DNA from: a virus
DNA length: 48,489 nucleotides
Strand: one strand, 5' to 3'
Virus record (IMG/VR): IMGVR_UViG_3300025168_000012
Coordinates: 1-48,489 of that record
Shown: piece by piece, positions 1 through 7,483 of the stretch
Numbering within the stretch: the stretch's first letter is position 1
How the letters are laid out: every line of letters starts with the position of its first letter
Translations under genes and position numbers: made by a program
Notes under the pieces: model-generated
What the model was told of the DNA's origin: nothing
Seen by the model: the letters and a program-made list of their open reading frames with translations, nothing else
Database searches by the model: none

Positions 1-100
1 CCAAGAGCAGCCAAGAGCAGCCAAGAGCAGCCAAGAGCAGCCAAGAGCAGCCAAGAGCAGCCAAGAGCAGCCAAGAGCAGCCAAGAGCAGCCAAGAGCAG
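1..100. repeat. Left terminal array of ten 10-bp direct repeats
   Basis: Ten perfect head-to-tail copies of CCAAGAGCAG fill the first 100 bases. The same unit ends the window (48449-48489), so the first and last 41 bases are identical. This is seen directly. It fits a circular genome cut in the repeat, a terminally repetitive linear genome, or an assembly that ended in an unresolved tandem repeat. The copy number in the real molecule may differ. Confidence 0.97.
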
Positions 101-210
101 CTAGCAGACGCACGAGAATCGTTTGTGAGCGATTTTATGAGGTTACCCTATGCCTACCCATAGGTTAGATAGGGCGGACAGCTTAGAACGTCGATACTTT
201 CGAATAGGCA
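101..210. other. Non-coding left-end segment with one small hairpin
   Basis: No convincing gene was found between the terminal repeat and the terminator of the first leftward gene. A small dyad is visible: CCTATG at 147-152 and CATAGG at 159-164 around a 6-base loop. No consensus promoter was seen. It probably belongs to the terminal, packaging or junction region together with the right-end non-coding DNA. Confidence 0.5.
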
Positions 211-236
211 ATAAAAAAGGGCGCTCTCGCGCCCTT
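211..236 (-). terminator. Rho-independent terminator of the left-arm operon
   Basis: An 8-bp GC-rich stem (AAGGGCGC at 217-224, GCGCCCTT at 229-236) has a TCTC loop. Read on the minus strand it is followed by a T-run (complement of 211-218). It lies 25 bases past the stop of the leftward gene ending at 261, the classic arrangement for an intrinsic terminator closing the leftward left-arm transcript. Confidence 0.9.
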
Positions 237-260
237 CAAAATACTACTGATGGTTAGGGA

Positions 261-827
261 TTAATCAAGTTGTTCAAGTGCCAGAAATAGCTTGTCAATT
301 TGACGTTGAATCTGTGCTGCTGTTAATGGTTTCGATTCACTATTATTAGATTTCGTGGGTTTAGTTGAGATTTTAACCGGTTCTTTTTTGGTGATTTTTC
401 GAGTTTGAATTGTCGTAGACTTCTTCGATTTTTCGTCGGTTAAACCCTTCAATTTGTTGAACTTTAAAATTACCTTTTTAATTTTAGCTTCTGATACTTT
501 GTCTTGCTGTAGGAGTTTAACTAATTCATCCGATTTCAGCAGCAAATGTTTGAAAGCTTCGCGAAAAATATCCGAAAATTTAGCCGGATTTGTTCCCATT
601 TCTTGGATGTCACCGTGCGTGAGTGGCTTGTCCATTGTGGCGGTTTCGATGGATTTTCCCATTTGTTTAAACAACCTATAGTTGGTGGATTTCAGCCCTA
701 CATTTTTGAGACCTAAATCGCTGAAAAGTAACGCGACACCTATGTTTCCGGCACGAAATTTAATTTGATTAAACGTAGCCGCCTTAGTCGCAGATATCGA
801 ACTAAAATCAAAGTTTACATTGTTCAT
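261..827 (-). CDS. Hypothetical lysine-rich protein, 188 aa
   Basis: Family not recognised. The ATG at 827 is preceded by an AGGA-type ribosome binding site (TTAGGATTAG). The first half is mixed and probably globular. Residues of about 95-130 look helical and charged. Residues 130-170 form a Lys/Ser/Thr-rich low-complexity linker, and the C-terminus (from about 168) is a short predicted helix with QIQRQIDKLFLALEQL character, possibly for oligomerisation. It is the last gene of the leftward left arm and is followed by a strong terminator. It shares no visible motif with virion or replication proteins, so an accessory or host-interaction role is only a guess. Confidence 0.7.
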   Translation of the reverse strand: MNNVNFDFSSISATKAATFNQIKFRAGNIGVALLFSDLGLKNVGLKSTNYRLFKQMGKSIETATMDKPLTHGDIQEMGTNPAKFSDIFREAFKHLLLKSDELVKLLQQDKVSEAKIKKVILKFNKLKGLTDEKSKKSTTIQTRKITKKEPVKISTKPTKSNNSESKPLTAAQIQRQIDKLFLALEQLD

Positions 828-871
828 TTTTCTAATCCTAAGTAGTTGATTATGGTGACTAATTTCACCTC

Positions 872-899
872 AAAGCATCCTAAAATACTAGGATGCTTT
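872..899 (-). terminator. Hairpin after the predicted secreted-protein gene
   Basis: A perfect 11-bp dyad (AAAGCATCCTA at 872-882 and its complement at 889-899) has a 6-base loop and lies 10 bases beyond the stop at 909. The following minus-strand sequence has only a weak T-tract, so it may be a partial terminator or an RNA processing or stability hairpin between two leftward genes. Confidence 0.6.
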
Positions 900-908
900 A
901 GGCTAAAA

Positions 909-1319
909 TTAATACCACTCGAAAAAGTCGCTTAACACTTGGTACGCTTTCCAATCGAAATCACTGTACGATTGAGAATCATAACGCTTCATTAATTCTT
1001 TTTTGATACCATTTTGTCCAATTTCATAGTCTCGGGTAAAATAAAATCCGCCGGACAGCCCTCGTGTGGAATCATAGAAGTAGACATCTACGAACAACGT
1101 ATGGTCGAACAGTGCTTGATTATCACTATATATACTATAAGCCACCTTTATCAATTGTCCCGTAGGCCCATACCATCTTCCGGTTTGAAACTCAAAATTT
1201 TTAAACATATTGTAGCAAGTGTCGTAGGTAACCTGTTTCATTCTCCCATACTCCCGGTCGTCGCTGGCAAATCCAGCAAGCAAAGTTAACCATAAGTAAA
1301 CAAGCAGTGCAACATTTAT
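909..1319 (-). CDS. Small predicted secreted protein with uncertain (ATA?) start
   Basis: Family not recognised. The first conventional start is TTG at 1283, which has no ribosome binding site and gives 124 aa. The open frame continues upstream through codons for NVALLVYLWLTLLAGFA, a typical signal-peptide hydrophobic core. An AGGA box sits about five bases before an in-frame ATA at 1317-1319. I therefore place the start at ATA, giving 136 aa, either as a rare start or as a mutated ATG. The mature part is rich in aromatic residues and Asp (for example DVYFYDS, DFFEWY) and looks like a small beta-rich exported domain. A cell-surface role is inferred only from the signal peptide. Confidence 0.6.
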   Translation of the reverse strand: MNVALLVYLWLTLLAGFASDDREYGRMKQVTYDTCYNMFKNFEFQTGRWYGPTGQLIKVAYSIYSDNQALFDHTLFVDVYFYDSTRGLSGGFYFTRDYEIGQNGIKKELMKRYDSQSYSDFDWKAYQVLSDFFEWY

Positions 1320-1636
1320 TTTTTCCTGTTTAATTTCAAGAGGTTAACGAGTACTGATGAGTACCTACTAGCACTCATTAGCACTATAATTAGCGTCAAA
1401 TTGTCGAGTCTCTATATATATAGAGTAGTCATTGAAGCTCCGGATTCTAGACAGACTCTGAAGAGTCTACAATTAGTTCGTAAGCTGTTGAAATATAAGA
1501 GGTTCCCCTACGAGAATGAGAAAGTTCTTGACATCTGGGAGTCGTTGTGCTACGCGGGGCAGGAGACCACCCCCCCTCCCCCCTATATATACTAATACTC
1601 AGACATTTTGCAGAATTTCTAAATGTCAAGTAGGTG
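1320..1636. other. 317-bp intergenic region with palindromes and a C-rich tract
   Basis: No firm gene was found. Visible structure: dyad ATGAGT (1357-1362)/ACTCAT (1373-1378); a TATAAT hexamer at 1385-1390 without a matching -35; the perfect 16-bp palindrome at 1410-1425; an inverted repeat AGACTC-TGAA-GAGTCT near 1453-1468; and a C7-T-C6 run (about 1570-1583), G-rich on the other strand, ending in a TATATAT stretch. A rightward 64-codon open frame beginning with TTG at 1401 crosses it but has no ribosome binding site. It could hold an untranslated RNA or regulatory sites. Confidence 0.4.
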
Positions 1637-1978
1637 TTAATGACTTGATGCTCTATCGTGGTCCTCCATCTCTTTTTCTAATTCTTCAAATTTCTCTTCT
1701 AAATCTTTTATTTCTTCTTTAATATATTCTATGTTGATATCTTGTACAGCATCATCTGGTAACGCTCCAAGCTCACCTCTCGGCCACTTGATTCTGAACT
1801 CTGTGTTCATTCCACTTGAGTCTTGCATTCGCACCACGTCTAATTCAAGTTGTGCTATTTTGCCCTGAAGTGAAAAGTAAACAGTTGCGATAGTCATTAT
1901 CATGATAACAATTCCAACTAACGTCTTCATATCTAGATTGACTTTACCTGTTTCTGATATATCAATTCCCTTTTCCAT
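1637..1978 (-). CDS. Single-span membrane protein with coiled-coil tail
   Basis: 113 aa, with a strong GAGGAG box before the ATG at 1978. Residues of about 19-37 (TLVGIVIMIMTIATVYFSL) form one transmembrane segment, followed by a short helix (KIAQLELDVVRMQD). The C-terminal third is an acidic coiled coil (residues of about 83-107, rich in EELEKE). One membrane anchor plus a coiled coil is the shape of inner-membrane spanins and some phage membrane-associated proteins. However, the gene lies away from the lysis cassette, so I do not call it a spanin. It is the first gene downstream of the leftward consensus promoter at 2126-2154, so it is probably well expressed. Confidence 0.7.
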   Translation of the reverse strand: MEKGIDISETGKVNLDMKTLVGIVIMIMTIATVYFSLQGKIAQLELDVVRMQDSSGMNTEFRIKWPRGELGALPDDAVQDINIEYIKEEIKDLEEKFEELEKEMEDHDRASSH

Positions 1979-2125
1979 AGTGTACTCCTCAAGAGGCTTA
2001 CTCAGTCCTCTACGCTTACTGGTAACGTTAGTGAAACGACAAAGAACTTAAGTTGAATTTAGAGCGGGTTTGGGCGGGTCTTTGAAGGCTACTTTAGGTA
2101 GTTAACGGAGGAGGCCGCAATAGCT

Positions 2126-2154
2126 ATTATAGGGTTCATTTGAGTAGTTGTCAA
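2126..2154 (-). promoter_or_regulatory. Perfect-consensus leftward sigma70 promoter
   Basis: Read on the minus strand: TTGACA (2154-2149), exactly 17 bases, then TATAAT (2131-2126). Both hexamers match the bacterial consensus. It points at the three leftward left-arm genes starting at 1978. Together with the rightward promoter at 2174-2202 it forms a back-to-back pair. Confidence 0.92.
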
Positions 2155-2180
2155 GTTTTTTTTAAAAAACTACTTGACAA
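2148..2180. repeat. Dyad carrying both divergent -35 boxes
   Basis: TTGTCAAGT at 2148-2156 and its exact complement ACTTGACAA at 2172-2180 flank a 15-base centre containing a T-run and an A-run. Each arm contains one of the two divergent -35 hexamers. The symmetric arrangement could let one bound factor, or competition between polymerases, affect both promoters. Confidence 0.85.
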
Positions 2181-2202
2181 ACCTCATATGCGACCCTATA
2201 CT
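2174..2202 (+). promoter_or_regulatory. Rightward sigma70 promoter for the structural genes
   Basis: TTGACA at 2174-2179, a 17-base spacer, and TATACT at 2197-2202 (five of six consensus). Transcription would start near 2209, about 45 bases before the small terminase gene. It is the only strong rightward promoter noticed ahead of the packaging and structural block. Confidence 0.9.
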
Positions 2203-2254
2203 GTACACACAATGAAGACTCAACCTAAAAACATATTAAACAAAAGGTAAAGTA

Positions 2255-2632
2255 TTGAAAACTGATAAACAATTAACAACTAAACAAGAAAACTTTCTTG
2301 AACATTTACTTGAAACGGGAGGTGATTCTAAAAAGGCTGCGGAGCTTGCTGGGTACACAACGCACTGGTACGTAGTAAAATCACTAAAAAATGAAATCAT
2401 AGAACTTGCTGCGACCATTCTGGCCCAGTCAGCTCCGAAAGCCGCTCAAAAGCTCGTAAGTGTAATGGAATCTGATGAGCCTATTCCTCAAGCAAGTATG
2501 CGAATACAGGCTGCACAGACAATTTTAGACCGTATAGGGTTAGGTAAGAAAGATACTTTGGATGTAAAGCACGAAGTGACAGGTGGAGTTTTTATACTAC
2601 CTGCAAAAGAGGAGATAATCATTGAGGCGTAA
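2255..2632 (+). CDS. terS: Probable terminase small subunit
   Basis: 125 aa, starting at TTG (2255) behind an AAAGG box. The N-terminal part (LTTKQENFLEHLLETGGDSKKAAELAGY, given here as residues of about 7-34) has the conserved look of phage small terminases: a helix ending in a helix-turn-helix in which the enzyme recognises phage DNA. Residues of about 45-95 are helical and probably oligomerise. The C-terminus is short and beta-like. It lies just ahead of the large terminase with one small gene between, as expected for a packaging module, and its stop overlaps the next start. Assignment rests on the motif pattern plus position. Confidence 0.75.
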   Translation: MKTDKQLTTKQENFLEHLLETGGDSKKAAELAGYTTHWYVVKSLKNEIIELAATILAQSAPKAAQKLVSVMESDEPIPQASMRIQAAQTILDRIGLGKKDTLDVKHEVTGGVFILPAKEEIIIEA

Positions 2633-2849
2633 GAAAGGACCACTTCCATTTGGTTATTCAGCAACTTCTGATGGCTATTTGAAAGAAGTCCCAAACGAAC
2701 TGGAAGCACTCGATAAAATAAAGGATTTAGTAAATGACGGTTCTATTTCTTTACGTGACGGTGCTACCTGGGTTGCCCATAAAACAGGGCGTTACATAAG
2801 CCATCAGGGACTCAAGAATGTCATCAGAGAGCGATTCACTGACACTTAG
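2622..2849 (+). CDS. Small recombinase-like DNA-binding protein between terminase genes
   Basis: 75 aa from a TTG start at 2622 that overlaps the end of the small terminase gene; its own end overlaps the large terminase start. The pattern PFGY...DGYL...ELEALDKIKDLVNDGSIS (shown in pieces) followed by a second short helical unit resembles the small recombinase domain next to the catalytic part of serine recombinases, which binds DNA. No catalytic domain is present. In this position it may help the terminase recognise DNA. That function is inferred; the family likeness is by eye. Confidence 0.6.
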   Translation: MRRKKGPLPFGYSATSDGYLKEVPNELEALDKIKDLVNDGSISLRDGATWVAHKTGRYISHQGLKNVIRERFTDT

Positions 2850-4533
2850 CCCCGACTGGGAGATTAATCCAAGTAGGTATCTTACGAATGACTGCGGAAG
2901 CTTTGTTCTAAAGAAAGACGGAACTCCTCGAAAAAAAGCAGGAAGAGAGAAAGGCTCAAAAGGTAGAGGCTACGCTTACCAAGCTCGAACAAAAAGTAGA
3001 ATGGAAGCCACGCGAGCTGTGCGTAGTAAACAAAAAAGAGTGAATGCGGTTGAAGCGAGACTCAAAAGACAACGAAAAGCTCTCAGCAACTCGAAAGAAC
3101 TTTTAAATAAGTTAGATAACAAGACAGTTAAGACAGGAAAGATTGTTACGGGAGAGTCACTAAAAGCAGCTTCTTTAAATGTACAAAGAGAAATTGCACA
3201 GGCAGATGTAGTCTTTCGACCTAACGATGGTCCTCAAACAGATTTTTTAGCGGCTCCAGAAATAGACGTTCTGTATGGTGGAGCAGCAGGTGGTGGTAAG
3301 TCCTATGCCATGCTCGTAGACCCTTTGAGATACGCACATCGTGCAGCTCACAGAGCTTTAATACTCAGACGCTCGATGCCAGAACTAAGAGAGCTTATAG
3401 ATAAATCAAGAGAACTTTATCCACAAGCTTTTCCCGGCTGTAAGTTTCGAGAGGTAGAAAAGCTTTGGAACTTTCCGAGTGGTGCGAAAGTGGAGTTCGG
3501 CTTTCTAGAGCGAGATGCTGATGTTTATCGTTATCAAGGTCAAGCTTACTCGTGGATAGGCTTTGATGAAATTACTCATCTTCCAACAGAGTTTTCTTGG
3601 AACTACTTAGCGTCACGATTGCGTACAACAGATTCGGAGATAAAACCCTATCTTCGTTGTACAGCAAACCCAGGAGGAATTGGTGCACATTGGGTTAAAA
3701 AACGATATGTGACACCTATGATTCCAAACGAACCTTTTGAAGGCGTAGATGGACTCTCAAGAAAATTTATTCCTGCAAGACTTGAGGATAACCCGTATCT
3801 TTCTTACGATGGAAGATATGAAAAAATGTTACAGGCTTTACCAGAAGTACAACGTAGACAGCTCTTAGAAGGTAACTGGGATATTACAGAAGGTGCAGCA
3901 TTTACAGAATTTGATTCAAATGTTCACATCATAACTCCTTTTGATATTCCACTAGGATGGGAACGATTAAAAGGAATTGATTATGGGTATGCTTCTGAAA
4001 GTGCTTGTATTTGGGGTGCTGTTGACCCTACCGATGGTACTTTAATTATTTATAGAGAGTTGTATCAAAAGAACTTAACGGGTGTTGACTTAGCGAGTGT
4101 TATAACTCGCATGGAAGTACGAGACCCTTACAGTGTTCAAGGCGTACTGGATACTTCGGCTTGGGCGAGAACTGGCACTACGGGGCCAACCGTAGGTGAA
4201 ACCCTACAACGTGCAGGTCATAAGCTTCGTAGAGCAGATAAAAATCGTATCCAAGGAAAAATTCAAATCCATGAATATCTTCGAGTACAGCAAAGCGGAA
4301 GGCCACGATTACAAATATTTAATGTTTGCCCTAATCTGATACGCGAACTCCAAGGCATTCCTCTGGATAAGAGTAATCCTGAAGATGTCGATACTCACGC
4401 GCCTGACCACGCTTACGATGCATTACGCTACTTAATAATGTCAAGACCGCGTATGAATGACCCTTATAACCAACTTAGACATTTACACTTACAACAGGCT
4501 TATACGCCTTCTGACACTACATTCGGATACTAA
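2818..4533 (+). CDS. terL: Terminase large subunit (packaging ATPase/nuclease)
   Basis: 571 aa. It pumps DNA into the prohead and cuts the concatemer. Walker A GGAAGGGKS lies at residues 154-162, Walker B WIGFDE at about 246-251 with the catalytic Glu, and the coupling motif CTANPGG at about 281-287. The C-terminal nuclease is of RNase H type, with Asp in GIDYG (388), Asp in VLDTSAW (445) and Asp in APDHAYDALRYL (530, 534). The first 130 residues are a basic, helical extension (KKAGREKGSKGRG and many Lys/Arg) not needed for the ATPase core, possibly for DNA or small-subunit contact. All catalytic motifs are intact. Confidence 0.97.
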   Translation: MSSESDSLTLSPDWEINPSRYLTNDCGSFVLKKDGTPRKKAGREKGSKGRGYAYQARTKSRMEATRAVRSKQKRVNAVEARLKRQRKALSNSKELLNKLDNKTVKTGKIVTGESLKAASLNVQREIAQADVVFRPNDGPQTDFLAAPEIDVLYGGAAGGGKSYAMLVDPLRYAHRAAHRALILRRSMPELRELIDKSRELYPQAFPGCKFREVEKLWNFPSGAKVEFGFLERDADVYRYQGQAYSWIGFDEITHLPTEFSWNYLASRLRTTDSEIKPYLRCTANPGGIGAHWVKKRYVTPMIPNEPFEGVDGLSRKFIPARLEDNPYLSYDGRYEKMLQALPEVQRRQLLEGNWDITEGAAFTEFDSNVHIITPFDIPLGWERLKGIDYGYASESACIWGAVDPTDGTLIIYRELYQKNLTGVDLASVITRMEVRDPYSVQGVLDTSAWARTGTTGPTVGETLQRAGHKLRRADKNRIQGKIQIHEYLRVQQSGRPRLQIFNVCPNLIRELQGIPLDKSNPEDVDTHAPDHAYDALRYLIMSRPRMNDPYNQLRHLHLQQAYTPSDTTFGY

Positions 4534-4548
4534 ATAGGAGATATAAAA

Positions 4549-5136
4549 ATGGCGAATCCAGTTTTTGATATTAGAAACACAGGCCGAAACTCGGCGCGGG
4601 CAGTAGATGTCCAAGAACTAGCTGACCACATCTGTACCTCATGGACTTCTGCAACAACGGGAACCATTGCAGTTACCGCAGATGCAACATACGATGTTTC
4701 GTTGACGCAGCCAGCGGATACGATTATTCGTAATCTGATTGCTATTCCGGCGGGTAATATTGTTACTGCGGGTGCTAGTGGTGATGACGTAGATTTTGAT
4801 TTAGGCACAGCAGCAGGTGGTGGTCAGGTAATCGACGAAAAGGCTATTCTAGATGATGGAGGCGCAGCAGTAACTTGGACGGCTAATGCACCTTTGTACA
4901 TTATTCAGAACTCTCACGGTCATGCTGCTAATGCCTTTGTAGGTACGGGGGTAACGGCAGGTGTTGTAGGTGGACCAGCGACTTCGGAAGCGATTGTAAT
5001 TGCTTCGACGTTGTACTCAGCGGCTGCTCGAACTCTATATGCCCGTCTGAAACCTTTAGCTAATGACCTAGCGACGGGTGCAACCACAGTAACTTACTTA
5101 GTTGAGTTCTTGCATCTTGGTGTGTTACCGGATTAA
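4549..5136 (+). CDS. Head decoration-like structural protein
   Basis: 195 aa with a good AGGAGA box before the ATG. The composition is rich in Ala, Gly, Thr and Val with alternating beta-strand patterns (TTGTIAVTADATYDVSL, ending YLVEFLHLGVL), as in capsid decoration or head-fibre proteins. It lies between terminase and portal, in the head module, so a virion role is likely. No specific family was recognised and no catalytic motif is visible. Confidence 0.6.
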   Translation: MANPVFDIRNTGRNSARAVDVQELADHICTSWTSATTGTIAVTADATYDVSLTQPADTIIRNLIAIPAGNIVTAGASGDDVDFDLGTAAGGGQVIDEKAILDDGGAAVTWTANAPLYIIQNSHGHAANAFVGTGVTAGVVGGPATSEAIVIASTLYSAAARTLYARLKPLANDLATGATTVTYLVEFLHLGVLPD

Positions 5137-5142
5137 CAACAT

Positions 5143-5217
5143 ATGAGCGATATAATTCAGTGGGTTCTTATCATTTTGCTTCTGATGTCAGTTTTCTTTC
5201 TTCACGGAAAGAAATAA
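5143..5217 (+). CDS. Tiny single-span membrane peptide, 24 aa
   Basis: ATG at 5143 opens a 24-codon frame consisting almost wholly of one hydrophobic helix (WVLIILLLMSVFFL) flanked by Asp at the start and HGKK at the end, a positive-inside shape. It fills the gap between the decoration-like gene and the portal gene. The ribosome binding site is weak. Short membrane ORFs are common in phages, but this one could be fortuitous. Confidence 0.4.
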   Translation: MSDIIQWVLIILLLMSVFFLHGKK

Positions 5218-5232
5218 AAGAGATTTTAATAT

Positions 5233-7413
5233 ATGGCTGAAAACGAAGAAAATTCTTTAACCTCTAACGAAATTTATTTTTCGGATGTAGAGAACGAGCA
5301 CGGTATAGAATTAACGCTAGACGAAAGTCTTCGTAATAACTTAGTTGCTCTGCTTCTTGACCGCTTTACGTCGGCAAGGTCTTCAAGAGACCAAGATGAA
5401 GGACGGTGGTTAACGGCTTATCACAACTACCGTGGACTTTACGGTAAGCAAGTACGTTTTCGAGAATCTGAAAAATCAAGAGTATTTGTGAAAGTTACAA
5501 AAACAAAAGTCTTAGCAGCTTTTGGTCAGCTAGTAGATGTTATATTTGGTGGAAACAAATTTCCTATAGGTGTATCAGAAACGAGGGTACCAGAGGGGAT
5601 TGAAGAACACGCCAACTTTAATCCTTCTCTGGAAACCTCACTGCCTAAAACTCCAGAAGAAACTGAGGAGACTGAGGAAACTGAAAATCCTTTTGATGTA
5701 GGTTACGAAGGGGATGACCGAGTATTAAAAGCTGGAGCAACTTACGGCTCAGGTAAATTTGAAGTAGTCCAACCTACACAAGAATTAAATATGGAAGAAG
5801 GTCTGAGTCCTTTACCAGAAGCATTAGAAGTACACCCTGCACAAGCAGCGGCAAGAAGAATGGAAAAGCTTATACACGACCAAATTGAAGAGTCCAATGG
5901 CTCGTCAGAGTTACGTTCAGCTCTTTTTGAATGTTCACTTTTTGGTACAGGAATTATAAAAGGCCCCTTTAACTTTAATAAAACGCTAAATAGGTGGGAA
6001 GAAAGTGAAGACGGCGAAAGAGTCTTCAAACCTGTTGATGTAAGAGTTCCTCGTATTGAGTTTGTTTCTATCTGGGATTTTTTTCCAGACCCTAATGCTA
6101 CAAGTATGAATGAAGCAGAGTTTATTTTTCATCGACACAAGTTTAATCGTACACAACTTCGAAGTCTTGGAAAGATGCCCTACTTTAATCGAGATGCTAT
6201 TCGAGAATGTCTTAAAATGGGACCAAATTACGTAGAGCAGGATTACGAACATGCGCTTAGAGATGATTCTGTTTCGGCTGAGCATACTTCGGGACAGTTT
6301 GAAGTTCTTGAGTATTGGGGAGTTATGGACGCAGAATACGCTCGTGAAGTAGGAATGGACCTTTCCGAAGATGTAGATGACTTAGACGAGGTACAAATAA
6401 ATGCTTGGCTTTGTAATGGACAACTTTTGCGTTCTGTCGTTAATCCTTTTACTCCTTTCCGAGTTCCTTATCAATCCTTTCCATATGAAAGAAATCCATA
6501 CAGCTTTTTTGGAATTGGTGTCGCGGAAAACATGGATGACTCGCAGCAAATAATGAATGGACACGCTCGAATGGCTATTGACAATCTAGCTCTTTCTGGT
6601 TCATTAGTGTTTGACGTAGATGAAACAGCCCTTGTAGGCGGTCAAAGTATGGAGATTTACCCCGGTAAAGTCTTTAAAAGACAAGCAGGTGTACCTGGAA
6701 CAGCGATTAACGGTTTAAAGTTTCCGAATACCTCTACAGAAAACATGATGATGTTTGACAAGTTTCGACAGCTTGCAGACGAACAAACAGGAATTCCTAG
6801 TTACTCACATGGTCAGACAGGTGTTCAAAGTATGACAAGAACAGCATCGGGTATGTCAATGCTCCTCGGCGCGGCTTCGTTGAACATTAAAACAGTAATT
6901 AAAAATCTTGACGATTTTCTTTTAAAGCCTTTAGGAGAATCTTACTTTCAATGGAATATGCAGTTTCTCGAAAAAGTTCTAGGAGTTACAGGCGACCTTG
7001 AAATTAAAGCAACGGGTACCAATAGTTTGATGCAAAAAGAAGTAAGGTCACAACGTTTGACGATGTTTCTTCAGACAGTTCAGAACCCTGCGGTTGCACC
7101 TTTTGTGAAGATGAACAAATTAATTTCTGAGTTAGCTTACAGCCTAGACTTAGACCCTGATGAACTGCTAAATGACCCTGAAGAAGCGGCGATTATGGCT
7201 CAAATTATAGGAATGCAAAATGGAAAAATCACAGGCGAAAAAGCTTCTGCCCCTAATCAACAACTTGGAGGCATGGGAGGCCCTGAAGCAGCACCTGAAG
7301 GACCAACAGAACTTGGAGCTACGGGTACTGGTGGGGGCAACATCGGAACTGGAGTTGTACCGCAGTCAGGGGAGAATGAATTCTCTGGAACGCCTAGAGC
7401 AGTTGAAGGATAA
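5233..7413 (+). CDS. Portal protein
   Basis: 726 aa, close to the length of P22-type portals (about 725). The dodecameric portal forms the vertex through which DNA enters and leaves the head. Features: a long acidic insert (residues of about 135-155, rich in EETEET); a central beta/alpha wing and clip region; the stretch QQIMNGHARMAIDNLALSG (about 437-455), typical of podoviral portals; and a helical stem and Met-rich region followed by a C-terminal Gly/Pro-rich tail (about 680-726). Its place after terminase and before the scaffold and capsid genes supports the call. Confidence 0.88.
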   Translation: MAENEENSLTSNEIYFSDVENEHGIELTLDESLRNNLVALLLDRFTSARSSRDQDEGRWLTAYHNYRGLYGKQVRFRESEKSRVFVKVTKTKVLAAFGQLVDVIFGGNKFPIGVSETRVPEGIEEHANFNPSLETSLPKTPEETEETEETENPFDVGYEGDDRVLKAGATYGSGKFEVVQPTQELNMEEGLSPLPEALEVHPAQAAARRMEKLIHDQIEESNGSSELRSALFECSLFGTGIIKGPFNFNKTLNRWEESEDGERVFKPVDVRVPRIEFVSIWDFFPDPNATSMNEAEFIFHRHKFNRTQLRSLGKMPYFNRDAIRECLKMGPNYVEQDYEHALRDDSVSAEHTSGQFEVLEYWGVMDAEYAREVGMDLSEDVDDLDEVQINAWLCNGQLLRSVVNPFTPFRVPYQSFPYERNPYSFFGIGVAENMDDSQQIMNGHARMAIDNLALSGSLVFDVDETALVGGQSMEIYPGKVFKRQAGVPGTAINGLKFPNTSTENMMMFDKFRQLADEQTGIPSYSHGQTGVQSMTRTASGMSMLLGAASLNIKTVIKNLDDFLLKPLGESYFQWNMQFLEKVLGVTGDLEIKATGTNSLMQKEVRSQRLTMFLQTVQNPAVAPFVKMNKLISELAYSLDLDPDELLNDPEEAAIMAQIIGMQNGKITGEKASAPNQQLGGMGGPEAAPEGPTELGATGTGGGNIGTGVVPQSGENEFSGTPRAVEG

Positions 7414-7483
7414 CGTGAAAGCAGCACTTGAATCAAAAGATGAAGAACACCTAACAATTCGACAAGGAGTCAGGTATGCGTAA
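7376..7483 (+). CDS. Small charged coiled-coil protein overlapping the portal end
   Basis: 35 aa from the ATG at 7376, preceded by GGGGAG. It overlaps the portal C-terminus by 38 bases in another frame, and its stop overlaps the next start at 7476. The sequence (MNSLERLEQLKDNVKAALES...) is one amphipathic helix. A longer frame from 7220 exists, but its extension is antagonistic to portal coding and lacks a good ribosome binding site, so I use the short start. The function is unknown; translational coupling between portal and the next gene is plausible. Confidence 0.55.
   Translation: MNSLERLEQLKDNVKAALESKDEEHLTIRQGVRYA

Noticed and set aside
1401-1595. Rightward 64-codon frame starting with TTG
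   Set aside because: The amino acid pattern is somewhat protein-like, but there is no ribosome binding site, it ends in the C-rich tract, and it opposes the local direction. Described as part of the intergenic region.
7220-7375. Longer version of the small gene after the portal
   Set aside because: The extension overlaps the portal by a further 156 bases and has no ribosome binding site; the start at 7376 has GGGGAG.
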